The notes: generated by a model from the sequence alone, not told the origin. Positions 53,857-63,154 are shown, numbered from the stretch's first letter. The stretch is 64,000 nt of DNA from an uncultured Bacteroidales bacterium (GCA_934695325.1 CAKUVD010000003.1:62001-126000); one strand, 5' to 3'. A program made the numbers and translations.

Positions 53857-55256
53857 TACAGGCCCTCTCCGTAGATTTCACATATCTTTCCTCGGCCGTG
53901 GACATAGTCTCCGGTCCAGGCGAACTCTGTCTTGAGGATGACGAATTTAAGGTAGCGTCCTATGCTCTGTGTCTGGACTGGGAAATCATATGTCCCGCCG
54001 CCGGACACCCAGCCTCCGTCACGCATTCCCTTGGCTATGAGAGTCCACTCAGTGTCAGCCCCCTTGTATTCTGACGCCATATACATCTCATAGTCACGCA
54101 GATTGCTCTGGAATCCCTGATGGTCCTTTATCGTGAATTTCTTGAAGAGATGGGTATCGCCCAAATCGAACGCGAACACCAGAGGATAGACATTGTCGTG
54201 TTCCCAGATGGAAATCCATTCCGTAGTCAGGTCGCCGTCCACCATCCTGTCCACGAGATACTTCGCGGCCCAGGCCGGGCGGTCAGGCTCACGTCCATAG
54301 CAGAGATCGGCACCCTCGATGACCTTCCACGGCCCCATCAATGTCTTCTCCACAAGAGGAGTCACAGGAACATACAGGACACTCTCCCCGAGTTCAAGCC
54401 CTTTCACGGAAACGGACTTGACCTTTATAGGAACGAGGTATGACGTGAACTCCGTCAGAGCACCGTCCTTGTAGAACTTGGACACGTCCAATATATATTT
54501 GAACGATACCGACGACTGTCCTCTGGCGATCGTGACCTTGTCTTCCTTCAGCGTCACTAGTCCTGACGGAGCAGCTTCATACGCAGTGGAATTGGCCGTG
54601 TTATATGAGGATATGAGAGAGTTGTCTATCGCCAGCTCGACATCTATGTCCTTGGTGGTCACTGGAATATTGATCGACATCGTGGCCGTGCACGTGTCCT
54701 TCTTCTCCATATCGAGTGACGGGGTGAGTCCCGGCGCCATAACCGCATCCATCTTCAGCGTGGTCATCACAGGATGCAGGATCACCAGGTCCCGGTCTGC
54801 ATTGACCTCAGCCCCTGTGCTGAAGAGCTTGAACGGAATCGCCTTGTCCCCAGCTTTCAAGGCCGGCAGTACTTTGGAGGCCTCCCAATTGACATTCAAT
54901 ATCTTGCGAGTATCGGATTCGGAGAATTGGAACTTGTCGTCGGAGAGTCCGAAAAGGCTCCCGTCAAGCGTGGCGCTGCCTGCGTACGAAGGATCCGTCC
55001 TCCGCATCCTGGCGTTGTAGTTCTGAAGAGCGGTATCTGCGACCGCCACCGTGACATCCGCAGACGTCCGTCCCCTGCCGCTCTTGATGACGGTCAGTTC
55101 AAAGGACTCATCCAAGACGGAGACATCCTCGACCCCGTAAGGCTTGACGTAGGAGACCATATCGTCCACCATATAGTTATCCCTGTCGTCAATGCAGCCG
55201 GCAAGCATCATCACCCCTGCCGCTGTCATCAATGTTCTGTATATTGTTCTGTTCAT
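53856..55256 (-). CDS. DUF1735 surface glycan-binding-type lipoprotein with C-terminal F5/8C-like domain
   Basis: 466 aa. Lipobox LAGC (Cys21). Two DUF1735-like immunoglobulin-type domains follow (FELTVIKSGRGRTSADVTVA and IDVELAIDNSLISSYNTANS). The C-terminal ~140 residues form a discoidin-like carbohydrate-binding domain (YLVDRMVDGDLTTEWISIWE, VFAFDLGDTHLFKKFTIKDH, GRYLKFVIL). It is a likely surface glycan-binding protein that works with SusD. It starts 12 nt after the SusD stop. Confidence 0.85.
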   Translation of the reverse strand: MNRTIYRTLMTAAGVMMLAGCIDDRDNYMVDDMVSYVKPYGVEDVSVLDESFELTVIKSGRGRTSADVTVAVADTALQNYNARMRRTDPSYAGSATLDGSLFGLSDDKFQFSESDTRKILNVNWEASKVLPALKAGDKAIPFKLFSTGAEVNADRDLVILHPVMTTLKMDAVMAPGLTPSLDMEKKDTCTATMSINIPVTTKDIDVELAIDNSLISSYNTANSTAYEAAPSGLVTLKEDKVTIARGQSSVSFKYILDVSKFYKDGALTEFTSYLVPIKVKSVSVKGLELGESVLYVPVTPLVEKTLMGPWKVIEGADLCYGREPDRPAWAAKYLVDRMVDGDLTTEWISIWEHDNVYPLVFAFDLGDTHLFKKFTIKDHQGFQSNLRDYEMYMASEYKGADTEWTLIAKGMRDGGWVSGGGTYDFPVQTQSIGRYLKFVILKTEFAWTGDYVHGRGKICEIYGEGL

Positions 55257-55268
55257 CTGGAATCTTCT

Positions 55269-57215
55269 TTAAAATCCGTAATTCTGAGTCATTCCCGTCA
55301 TCTCAGCCATCTGCGTCGAGCTTATCGGGAACAGATAGTCTCTGTCGGAGAATATGGCAGGGTCTCCCACGAAATCAGTGCTCACCCTCCTGTATGACTC
55401 TTCATAAGTGGTGGCGCTGAGGTTCAATGTCCAGTTCGCGGCAGGATATTCCATCTTGGCGACCATCCATCTCGTCGCATCATAGTGACGCATCGCCTCC
55501 ATACCGAACTCGACCATACGCTCCTTCTGAATGCACCAGCGGAGAAGCTCACGGTTGCCTCTGATTTCAGGGTAGGCCACCTCTATATCATTAAGCCCCA
55601 CGCGATTGCGGACCTTGTTCAGATACAGGAACGCCTTCTCTTCATCGCGGTTCTCCATCTCGTTGCAGGCCTCCGCATAGCTCAGGTAGACCTCCGCCAG
55701 TCGGAACGCCGGATACACGTGCTTGACAGCCTGATAGTCTGACGCACTGGTGAACTTGGTGTCTTTAGGATAGTATTTCCGCCAGGCGAAACCCACACGC
55801 AGGCAGTCATTGACCGCAGACCAGCGAGATGTACATTCAGCATTGTTATACATAGTGGTTCGCTTGTTCAGGGACTGGCACGGCCACCAGAATCCGTTCG
55901 GGACAATGCAGGCGTAGTACCTCGGGTCGCGTCCGACGGTGGTGTTGTGAGCCTTGATAGCCGGCGCCCAAGATGCGTCCACAGGCTGCTTGTAGCCCTC
56001 CGTGAACCCGTCGGCCTTATATCCGGACTTCTCGTCCACGATCGGCCTGGAGTAATCATTCGTCCCCTCGTAGCCAGTCACAGGATAGCGTCCTGACTCC
56101 ATCATAGGATATGAGTCCACGAGCTTGAGCGACGGGGCTATGCCTCCGAAGCCGGCGAAAGGCATAATGTTAGGCGGTATGGACGTGGCAAGAGCCGCTC
56201 CTGCGCCGCCGAGATATGTATATGCGGAAGATGTCCTGGTCCACCATCCCCAGATAGTCTCGCTGTTCCACGGAGTCTGGAAAACGCTCTCGTATGAATT
56301 CGCGCCCTTCTGCATCTTGTCAGCCGTAGATGTATCCTCGCAGAGGGCATAGATGTTCAGGTCAATGACATCCTGACAAGCTTTCGCCGCCCTGTCCCAC
56401 TTGGATGCGTCATAGGTCTGCGGGAACAGCCAGTTTCCGTCCTTGTTGCGCATACCTTTATAGATATATGAGCCGTTGCCGTCGGCGCCGCCTCCGTTGT
56501 AGAGAGGTGAAGCGGCCATCATAAGAATCCTGGCCTTAAGAGCCAGCGCCGCACCCTTGGTGACACGGCCCTGCCATACATCAGCCGCCTCACCGCTGTC
56601 CGACACGAACAGAGGCAGGACCTCTGCGGCCTTGTCCAGTTCCGAGACCATAAATTCGACGTTCTCGTCCACGGTATTCCTGTCAATGCTGCTGCCGAGT
56701 ATCGTCTCGTCCGAGTTTCTGTCGCCCCAGACGAAGACAGGGCCGTACTGCCGGAAGAGGCAATAGTAATAATATGCACGCAGGAACCTGGCCTCCGCAG
56801 CCATATAGTTCTTTATAGTGTCATTGTCATCCTTGTCCAGATGTACATTATCCATAAATATGGTGCACTGGTTGATGGCGATATAGAATTTCTCCCAATA
56901 GTTGAAGAATTTCTCGCTCACCGGGGTGGCGCTGCTGTAACTACCTGTGCGATAAGGGATATAGTTCACCCACTGATAGAACGAGAACAACGCCTCGTCA
57001 CTCCTGGCCACGACCCAGCCGTCGCTGCCGATGATCTCCTCGTCCAGAGGAATATATGAATATATGTGCGCAAGATAATTGTGTACGGTGTTGCGCTTGC
57101 TGAAGATATCTTCCAGATTCGCCTGGTCGTCGAGCTTTACATCGAACCAGCTGTCGCACGATGCGAGGGCCAATGCAGATACCGCGACTGCGGCAAGAAT
57201 TTTTATTCTGTTCAT
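55269..57215 (-). CDS. SusD/RagB-family glycan-binding lipoprotein
   Basis: 648 aa. Signal with lipobox LASC (Cys20). TPR-like helices of the SusD fold are visible: FLRAYYYYCLFRQYGPVFVW, ALALKARILMMAASPLYNGG, and FRLAEVYLSYAEACNE with FLYLNKVRNRVG near the end. SusD proteins lie on the SusC channel as a lid and deliver glycans or peptides. It starts 13 nt after the SusC stop. Confidence 0.95.
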   Translation of the reverse strand: MNRIKILAAVAVSALALASCDSWFDVKLDDQANLEDIFSKRNTVHNYLAHIYSYIPLDEEIIGSDGWVVARSDEALFSFYQWVNYIPYRTGSYSSATPVSEKFFNYWEKFYIAINQCTIFMDNVHLDKDDNDTIKNYMAAEARFLRAYYYYCLFRQYGPVFVWGDRNSDETILGSSIDRNTVDENVEFMVSELDKAAEVLPLFVSDSGEAADVWQGRVTKGAALALKARILMMAASPLYNGGGADGNGSYIYKGMRNKDGNWLFPQTYDASKWDRAAKACQDVIDLNIYALCEDTSTADKMQKGANSYESVFQTPWNSETIWGWWTRTSSAYTYLGGAGAALATSIPPNIMPFAGFGGIAPSLKLVDSYPMMESGRYPVTGYEGTNDYSRPIVDEKSGYKADGFTEGYKQPVDASWAPAIKAHNTTVGRDPRYYACIVPNGFWWPCQSLNKRTTMYNNAECTSRWSAVNDCLRVGFAWRKYYPKDTKFTSASDYQAVKHVYPAFRLAEVYLSYAEACNEMENRDEEKAFLYLNKVRNRVGLNDIEVAYPEIRGNRELLRWCIQKERMVEFGMEAMRHYDATRWMVAKMEYPAANWTLNLSATTYEESYRRVSTDFVGDPAIFSDRDYLFPISSTQMAEMTGMTQNYGF

Positions 57216-57228
57216 AATGTGATGGCCG

Positions 57229-60200
57229 TTAGAAATTCAGGTTGAGTCCCATTGTCACGGTGCGGACTGTAGGATAGACATTGCCATAAGAGGCGTCAAG
57301 TTCAGAGTCCCAGAGCTTGAACTTACTGAATGTCAAGAGGTTCGTTCCCTGGACATAGAACCGTACGGTAGAAAGTCCTATCCGCTTGGCCGCCTTCTTC
57401 GGAATGGTGTATCCTATCTCCGCATTCTTGAGGCGCATAAAGCTCATATCACGCTGCCAGTAAGTGGATGCTTGCTGGTTGTTGTCTATCTTGTTCAGTG
57501 ATATTCTCGGATATGCCGCATCCGGGTTCGGATTCGCCTTGGTCCAGTGGTTGAGCGCCACATCCTCATAGACCTGGCCGAGCCTCATCACGTTGTATGA
57601 CGCCCCGAAAAGGAGCTGCCCGCTGATGATCCTGGTGACGTGCGCAACGCCGGTGAAGAACACTGACATATCTACGCCGTGCCAAGCCGCGCTGAGACCG
57701 AATCCATAGTTGATCTCCGGAACGGTGGTATATCCTATCGCCACCTTGTCGTATGTATTGACCACGCCGTCTCCGTTGATGTCGCGATACTTGATATCTC
57801 CTGGCTGTACATTTCCGAACTCCTGCTTTGGCCAGTTGGCTATATCGTCCTGATCCTTGAAGAGGCCTTCGGCGACAAGTCCGAACTGCTGGTTGTAGGC
57901 GAACCCTGCGAGATTCTGATATTTCCAGATCTGGTCCGGCTTGTCATCATAGAGTTTCTTGTTCCTGTTATAAGTATAGTTCGCCCTCGCTGAGAGATAG
58001 AGATTGTTCGGAAACGTATGGTCGTACTGAAGGCCAAGATCCACGCCCTGGTTCCTCATCCGGCCGAGGTTCACATATTGATCCACATTGTTGCCCACGA
58101 CAGACGGAGTGGACTCGCGCATAATGAAGATCCCGGTGCGCTTGTCGAAGAAGTAGTCCGCCTGAATCTTGAGCTCATCGAAGAGAGCCATCTCCAGACC
58201 GATGTTAGCCTTTGTGGCCTCTTCCCACTCCACGTTAGGGTTACCGTAGTCGCCGGTGGTTATTCCGGTATATGACTTTCCGCCGTTGGTTCCGAACGTG
58301 AAGCCTGGAGCGGAAGTATTCATCGTGGTATTGTAGGCATAGCGCCTGCTCCCTCCGATCTGATCGTTTCCTATCTTTCCATAAGAAGCCTTGATCTTCA
58401 GTTCGCTGACGACATCCTTGATTCCTGACCAGAAGTTCTCATTGCTGATCATATATCCGACAGCCGCTGACGGGAAGAATCCGAAGCGGTGTCCCGGAGC
58501 GAAGTTCTCGCTTCCGTTATAGCCGAAGTTGAATTCCGCGAAATATCTGTCCTTGAACGAGTATGTAGCACGCCCGGCGATACCCATATTCTTATAAGGG
58601 AATGCGTAGATATAGCCGGCAGGCACATTGTTGGAAGACGTGCGGAGGCTATAGAGGAACATTCCGCTGACACGGTGAGCCGATGCGAAAAGTCTCTCAT
58701 ACACAGCCGACGCCTCGAAGTTCAGAGTCGTCCAGCTGGTGTTGCTCCTGGACAGGGACATATATCCTGTCCCGATCTGCTGTTCCTTATAGATAAGGCC
58801 GCCGTTCTCGTCGCGTCCCGTGGCATAGTAGAGCGACGGAGAATTCTGACGATTCAGAGTATTGCCGTTCTGCGCATCCCAGGAGAACTTGGCATTAAGC
58901 TTCAGGCCTTCCGTAACGAACGGCGACAAATCCTGAGTGAGTGACATAAGTGACTGAGCCACGATGTTGTTATAGCGAACATATCCGTACTCGTTGAGAA
59001 GGTTGTATGGGTTATGTCCGTTCTCAGGATTCGCCAGAGTGCCGTCCGAATATATCGTCGGAGTCGCAATAGGCGTATGATACAATGTGTACGCATACAA
59101 GTCTGAGAGGCTGCCGGACGGGGTGTTCTTGGAAGTGTACTGCGTCGAGAGGGAAAGCCCCAGCGTTGTGGTCTTGGTGATGTCTATATCCACATTGGAA
59201 CGGAAACTGAACTTGTTGAAGTTCATCTGGGCATCATAGCGGTCATTGTCGGCGACATTGAAAATACCGCCCTCGCGATAGAACGACCCGCCGACGTAGT
59301 AGCGGATGCTGCGAGTGCCGCCCGTAACATTGACATTGACCCTGGTCGTGCTCGCCATATCCTTGTAGATGGTCTTTATCCAATCGACCGACGGATACAG
59401 GTCAGGATCTTCTCCGGAGAGGTATTTCGCCTTGTCTTCCGGGGTGATGGGAGCGACGGCCCCCTCGTCGAGGTACATCTGGTTGAAGAAATCGATCCAC
59501 TGGGAGGTGTTGGCCAGCTTCGGCAGCTTGACCGGCTGGGTGAGGCCGTATTCCGCCTTGACGCTGACCTTCGGCGTGGTCTCCGAGCCTCGTTTCGTAG
59601 TGATGAGGACGATTCCGTTCGCTCCGCGTACTCCGTAGAGGGCCGTGGCCGTGGCATCCTTCAAGATGGAGAACGAAGCGATGTCATCCACGTCCACGAG
59701 ATCCATACTTCTCTCGACTCCGTCCACAAGAACAAGCGGAGTGCTGTTAGCGCCGAAGGTGTTCACGCCTCGGATCCAGAAGTCGGCTCCGGCCCCTGGC
59801 TCTCCTGTCCTCTGCATCACGACGATTCCGGCGAGTTTTCCGGCGAGACTGGAAGAAAGCTGTCCCATCGGGGTGGCCAGCTGATCCGTACTGATGGTGC
59901 TGATGGAACCGATGACGCTGGCCTTTCTCTGTGTACCGTATGCGACTACCGTCACTTCGTCAAGTTCATTTTTCTTAGGGGTCAGGCGGACTGTGATATT
60001 GTTCTGGGTGCCGACTTTCACATCGGCATCTTCATAACCCAGGAAGCTGACTGTCAGCACGTCCCCGTCATTCACGCCGATGGAGAAGCGTCCGTCCACA
60101 TCAGCCATCACTCCCCTGGTCCCGCCCCTGACGACTACAGACGCCCCGGCGACACCGGTGCCGTTCTCGTCAAGCACAATGCCGTCGAGCTCTCTCTCCT

Positions 60201-60516
60201 CGGCTTTTGCCGAAGCGGGCTTGGGGGCATTCTTCTTTACTATTATGTTCTTTCCCTGGATGTTGTAGGTGACATCCTGGTCTTTCAGTATCTGAGCAAC
60301 GGCCTGCTGCAACGTGGTGGCATCGACACTGACTGTTTTTCTGGTGTCCAAGTCCTGCGAAGCATAGACAAAGGCATAACCAGTCTGTTCTTTGAGTTCC
60401 GTGATAGCCTTGCCCACGGAGACGTTCCGCAGCCGGAGCGTCACATCCTGAGCCATAAGGCACACACTGTTCACGAGAACCAGAGCCAAGAACAAGGCCT
60501 TTCTTCTGAAATTCAT
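57229..60516 (-). CDS. SusC/RagA-family TonB-dependent transporter with STN domain
   Basis: 1095 aa. Signal peptide, then an STN (secretin/TonB short N-terminal) domain (VSVGKAITELKEQTGYAFVY), a CarboxypepD-regulatory-like domain (GIVLDENGTGVAGASVVVRG), a plug (DEVTVVAYGTQRKASVIGSI, LVLVDGVERSMDLVDVDDIA, GANGIVLITTKRG) and the barrel, which ends MGLNLNF. It imports a glycan or peptide across the outer membrane with TonB energy. The STN domain signals to the FecR protein encoded just upstream. Confidence 0.96.
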   Translation of the reverse strand: MNFRRKALFLALVLVNSVCLMAQDVTLRLRNVSVGKAITELKEQTGYAFVYASQDLDTRKTVSVDATTLQQAVAQILKDQDVTYNIQGKNIIVKKNAPKPASAKAEERELDGIVLDENGTGVAGASVVVRGGTRGVMADVDGRFSIGVNDGDVLTVSFLGYEDADVKVGTQNNITVRLTPKKNELDEVTVVAYGTQRKASVIGSISTISTDQLATPMGQLSSSLAGKLAGIVVMQRTGEPGAGADFWIRGVNTFGANSTPLVLVDGVERSMDLVDVDDIASFSILKDATATALYGVRGANGIVLITTKRGSETTPKVSVKAEYGLTQPVKLPKLANTSQWIDFFNQMYLDEGAVAPITPEDKAKYLSGEDPDLYPSVDWIKTIYKDMASTTRVNVNVTGGTRSIRYYVGGSFYREGGIFNVADNDRYDAQMNFNKFSFRSNVDIDITKTTTLGLSLSTQYTSKNTPSGSLSDLYAYTLYHTPIATPTIYSDGTLANPENGHNPYNLLNEYGYVRYNNIVAQSLMSLTQDLSPFVTEGLKLNAKFSWDAQNGNTLNRQNSPSLYYATGRDENGGLIYKEQQIGTGYMSLSRSNTSWTTLNFEASAVYERLFASAHRVSGMFLYSLRTSSNNVPAGYIYAFPYKNMGIAGRATYSFKDRYFAEFNFGYNGSENFAPGHRFGFFPSAAVGYMISNENFWSGIKDVVSELKIKASYGKIGNDQIGGSRRYAYNTTMNTSAPGFTFGTNGGKSYTGITTGDYGNPNVEWEEATKANIGLEMALFDELKIQADYFFDKRTGIFIMRESTPSVVGNNVDQYVNLGRMRNQGVDLGLQYDHTFPNNLYLSARANYTYNRNKKLYDDKPDQIWKYQNLAGFAYNQQFGLVAEGLFKDQDDIANWPKQEFGNVQPGDIKYRDINGDGVVNTYDKVAIGYTTVPEINYGFGLSAAWHGVDMSVFFTGVAHVTRIISGQLLFGASYNVMRLGQVYEDVALNHWTKANPNPDAAYPRISLNKIDNNQQASTYWQRDMSFMRLKNAEIGYTIPKKAAKRIGLSTVRFYVQGTNLLTFSKFKLWDSELDASYGNVYPTVRTVTMGLNLNF

Positions 60517-60541
60517 TCGTGTTTAAATTAAGTGGTTGTCA

Positions 60542-61603
60542 TTAATAAATTGTATAAGTGTTTCCGCTGGATCTATAGCGGATTTTTCCAGTGGCGGACA
60601 ATGTGGACAGTATCTCGTCCACGGAACGGACGCTTCCGTCGAAGTTTCCACAGAATGATATATCAGCGGCTTCCGGGGCCTCTATCCTGATGACCACATC
60701 GAAGCCGCGCTCCAGTCTCCTGACGATGCTGCGGAGCGGCTCATCTTCGAAGACGTAGCAGCCGTATATCCAGGACACTATGCTTTCCACGTCGGTCTTG
60801 GAAATGGAGGACAGTCCAGTGGCTGCGTCATATACGGCCATCTCTCCAGGTTCCATCTCCACATCCGTGGAGTCTACCGCTGTGCAGAACGATACCCTGC
60901 CTTCAATGAGGGCTACCTCTGTCCTCTGGTCATCGCCGTAGCTGCGGACATTGAATATGGTGCCGAGGTCATTGACCACCACGTCTCCGGCGATCACCCT
61001 GAAAGGCATCGTCTCGCTGTGCCTAACGTCGAAATATGCCTCCCCCGTCAGCCTGACCGCCCTGTTTTTCTTGCCGAAGTCTGACAGATAGGTCAGGACC
61101 GAGCCTGAATTGAGCCTGACCTCCGTGCCGTCAGGAAGCACGAGGGACGTGCGAGAACCGGCCGGAGCCTCCACGACGACCTCGGCCGTCTTGTCTTCAC
61201 ACACGGAGACAGACGGTTTCACAAGTATGATAATCAAAGCAATGGCAGCCACGACAGAAACGGCGGCCGCGATACGGCGGACATTTCTGGCCTTGCGTAC
61301 TAGCCGCATCATAGATTTCCCGCCGGGACGGTGCGAGACCTCCTGCTGAGCAGACTTGAACTGAAGCAGCCTGTAGAACTTGGAGAATGCCCTGGCGGCA
61401 TCGTATCTGACTCGCTCGACAGAAGACATTGACGAGAACCATATCTCACGCCTGGTCTCAAAGTATCGCCTGTTCTCGTCAGATGCAGAGATCCAGACTT
61501 CCAGAAGCACACGCTCCCCCGCCGTGGCCTCACCTGTCAGGTAGGCCGCAATGGCGTTGTCTATATTTTCCGGAGCCTTCATAGTTTCAGTGTTTGCATA
61601 CAA
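60542..61603 (-). CDS. FecR-family anti-sigma regulator
   Basis: 353 aa (a Met at 61582 is an equally good start, giving 346). A cytoplasmic N-terminal part (AIAAYLTGEATAGERVLLEV) is followed by a basic stretch, one membrane helix (IAAAVSVVAAIALIIILVK) and a periplasmic FecR domain (TSLVLPDGTEVRLNSGSVLT, VRLTGEAYFDVRHSETMPFR). The C-terminus has an STN-like segment (PLRSIVRRLERGFDVVIRIE). It normally holds an ECF sigma factor. No sigma gene is next to it here. It is followed by susC with a 25-nt gap. Confidence 0.9.
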   Translation of the reverse strand: MYANTETMKAPENIDNAIAAYLTGEATAGERVLLEVWISASDENRRYFETRREIWFSSMSSVERVRYDAARAFSKFYRLLQFKSAQQEVSHRPGGKSMMRLVRKARNVRRIAAAVSVVAAIALIIILVKPSVSVCEDKTAEVVVEAPAGSRTSLVLPDGTEVRLNSGSVLTYLSDFGKKNRAVRLTGEAYFDVRHSETMPFRVIAGDVVVNDLGTIFNVRSYGDDQRTEVALIEGRVSFCTAVDSTDVEMEPGEMAVYDAATGLSSISKTDVESIVSWIYGCYVFEDEPLRSIVRRLERGFDVVIRIEAPEAADISFCGNFDGSVRSVDEILSTLSATGKIRYRSSGNTYTIY

Positions 61604-61646
61604 GACACTGATTTTGCCCCTCAGGGTAGTCCGAGAAAGAGATTTT

Positions 61647-62222
61647 TCAGAAAAACAATGTATTTTTCGAATGGGTTATGACATCGACGTCCACATTCTT
61701 TCCGATGATTTTCACCATTCTCAGATAATCAGACGTCTTCTGGTCCACCACCTGCTGAAGGCCATACTGTACACTGAAGTCATACACGAAACGCTTATAG
61801 AAAACAGAATGGACACCGGCATCATAGCAACGCTCCTTCAGATTCATAACGACCTTCAGCCCATCTTCACCCGGAGAACGAAAACACATCATTGTCCTCG
61901 GATCCGCCTGTATGCGAAACCTCAAGTCCTCCAGAGCAAGCCCCTTCTCTCCAATATGGTCTATATCAATGACAAAACTGTCCGTATATGCAAAATTCTC
62001 CGTCCGACGGAAAGGTGGATCAAACGATGCGCAGACAAAATACGGAAGTTGCTGCTTCAGTGACGCATATTGAGTCTCATTCAGCTGCCGCACCACACGC
62101 AACTGCCGTATTCGAGACGCAAAATCCGGTTTCGGATTCTTCAGTGCGTTATAAATATACTCCGGAGTAACCTTCCTGAGAGGCTCAGAGCCATTTCTGA
62201 TGTTCAATCCTGCCGAAAACAT
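61647..62222 (-). CDS. VirE N-terminal / PrimPol-like protein, probably truncated
   Basis: 191 aa. The middle matches the VirE_N (BT4734-like) family, which is related to archaeo-eukaryotic primases: an Asp-x-Asp catalytic pair in FVIDIDHIG, a second motif CFRSPGEDGLKVVMNLKERC and then VVDQKTSDYLRM. In full-length proteins a third motif and a long C-terminal part follow TSD; here the protein stops about 25 residues later. Such proteins occur with CRISPR adaptation genes in Bacteroidetes, and a cas1 piece ends 3 nt upstream. Likely a remnant of a larger CRISPR-associated primase-polymerase. Confidence 0.65.
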   Translation of the reverse strand: MFSAGLNIRNGSEPLRKVTPEYIYNALKNPKPDFASRIRQLRVVRQLNETQYASLKQQLPYFVCASFDPPFRRTENFAYTDSFVIDIDHIGEKGLALEDLRFRIQADPRTMMCFRSPGEDGLKVVMNLKERCYDAGVHSVFYKRFVYDFSVQYGLQQVVDQKTSDYLRMVKIIGKNVDVDVITHSKNTLFF

Positions 62223-62225
62223 AGG

Positions 62226-62525
62226 CTATGCATATTTTTTGAAAACCTGCGCCAAACTCTGTGCATACAGAGAAATCCGAGTCAGACGACTTCTCTGTGT
62301 TCCTTTGTTCTCTATGACCTCATCCAGATAGTCATTCAAAGACTGTATGAGGACTCGCCTGCCGAGCGGTTCAAGCCAACAAGCGCCGTCATCCTTATAA
62401 GAATAATGCTCTTCCGAAACCACATTCTGACGCAACAGCGAGAATACCACATAATCCACCCATACCCGGAACAGTTCAATGACATCATAGACAAGCACCG
62501 GCCTGTTATAGTCATCACGGTGCAT
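62226..62525 (-). pseudogene. cas1: cas1 C-terminal fragment
   Basis: A 99-aa frame that reads as the C-terminal third of Cas1: HRDDYNRPVLVYDVIELFRV (the conserved segment with the metal-binding Asp of the LxxDLxExFR block), WLEPLGRRVLIQSLNDYLDE, and the end SLYAQSLAQVFKKYA. The N-terminal ~200 residues, including the catalytic Glu and the dimer part, are absent; the similarity begins right at the ATG. Integrase activity is therefore lost. The frame ends 3 nt before the VirE-like gene, so both derive from a former adaptation operon. Confidence 0.65.
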
Positions 62526-62881
62526 TACTGATAGTCGAAGACATTATCACATCCGGGACGACAAACCTCAGACAAGACCAGCAAAGCCGTCTGTTCATAG
62601 ATTATCATTACCGGATGAAGGACATCGGAATCAAGCAAAACTCAGAAGAATACAAACGACGGATGACCACGGACCCATACCTGAACGCACTGCGCTGCAC
62701 CTATGGATACGCTTTGACCTGTCATAAAGCCCAAGGAGGAGAATGGGACAATGTCTTCCTGAACATTCCCCGAGGTCTTCCATACAATGAACCACGCAGC
62801 TACGCATACCAATGGGTCTACACGGCAATGACACGCGCGAAAAAGGAATTATATGTCATAAATGACTATTGGATCTGCTGA
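62522..62881 (+). pseudogene. C-terminal fragment of a RecD/UvrD-type helicase
   Basis: The open plus-strand frame shows the end of a superfamily-1 helicase: QSRLFIDYHYRMKDIGIKQ, then YLNALRCTYGYALTCHKAQG followed by GEWDNVFLN (motif V), and YQWVYTAMTRAKKELYVIND (motif VI), ending at TGA 62879-62881. An ATG at 62615 exists, but all ATP-binding motifs are missing. The similarity begins at about the base where the opposite-strand cas1 fragment begins, so this is the junction of a rearrangement. Confidence 0.7.
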
Positions 62882-62916
62882 CGCCGCAAGAAAATCCAGA
62901 CAATCTTTCATCGGGT

Positions 62917-62948
62917 ATTGCTTCCCGCAAAAAATCGGCATATATTTG
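62917..62948 (+). promoter_or_regulatory. Promoter of the ncRNA-RT module
   Basis: A -7 TATATTTG (62941-62948) with ATTG, one base off TTTG, at 62917-62920, a 20-nt spacer. The predicted start point near 62954 coincides with the first base of the closing helix of the structured leader. Confidence 0.65.
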
Positions 62949-62953
62949 CAGCC

Positions 62954-63154
62954 ACAGAGGCAGAGCCCGGGTATGGCATTTCAGTGCTGATACTGAAAGC
63001 CTTATATGACACATCAAAAATAATATCCGTGTCGGGACAATGGACGGCTGCACCTGCCGAAAGACAGGCATTGTCCCATTCGTATGCTTGCATACGGCAG
63101 CCTTTATCCGGATCTTCCGGACGTACGTTATATGCTCCCGGACAAAGCCTCTGT
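62954..63154 (+). ncRNA. Candidate structured ncRNA upstream of reverse transcriptase
   Basis: Closing helix: ACAGAGGC (62954-62961) pairs perfectly with GCCTCTGT (63147-63154). After a 5-by-5-nt internal loop, CCGGG (62967-62971) pairs with CCCGG (63137-63141). Inside are hairpins TTTCAGT/ACTGAAA (62979-62998, extended by GGC/GCC), GGGACAATG/CATTGTCCC (63034-63077, with an inner CGGC/GCCG stem), CGTATG/CATACG (63081-63096) and TCCGGA/TCCGGA (63107-63121). A T tract (63155-63159) follows. No protein-like frame covers it. This is the layout of retron msr-msd or of ncRNAs of DRT defence systems. Structure is read by eye. Confidence 0.65.
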
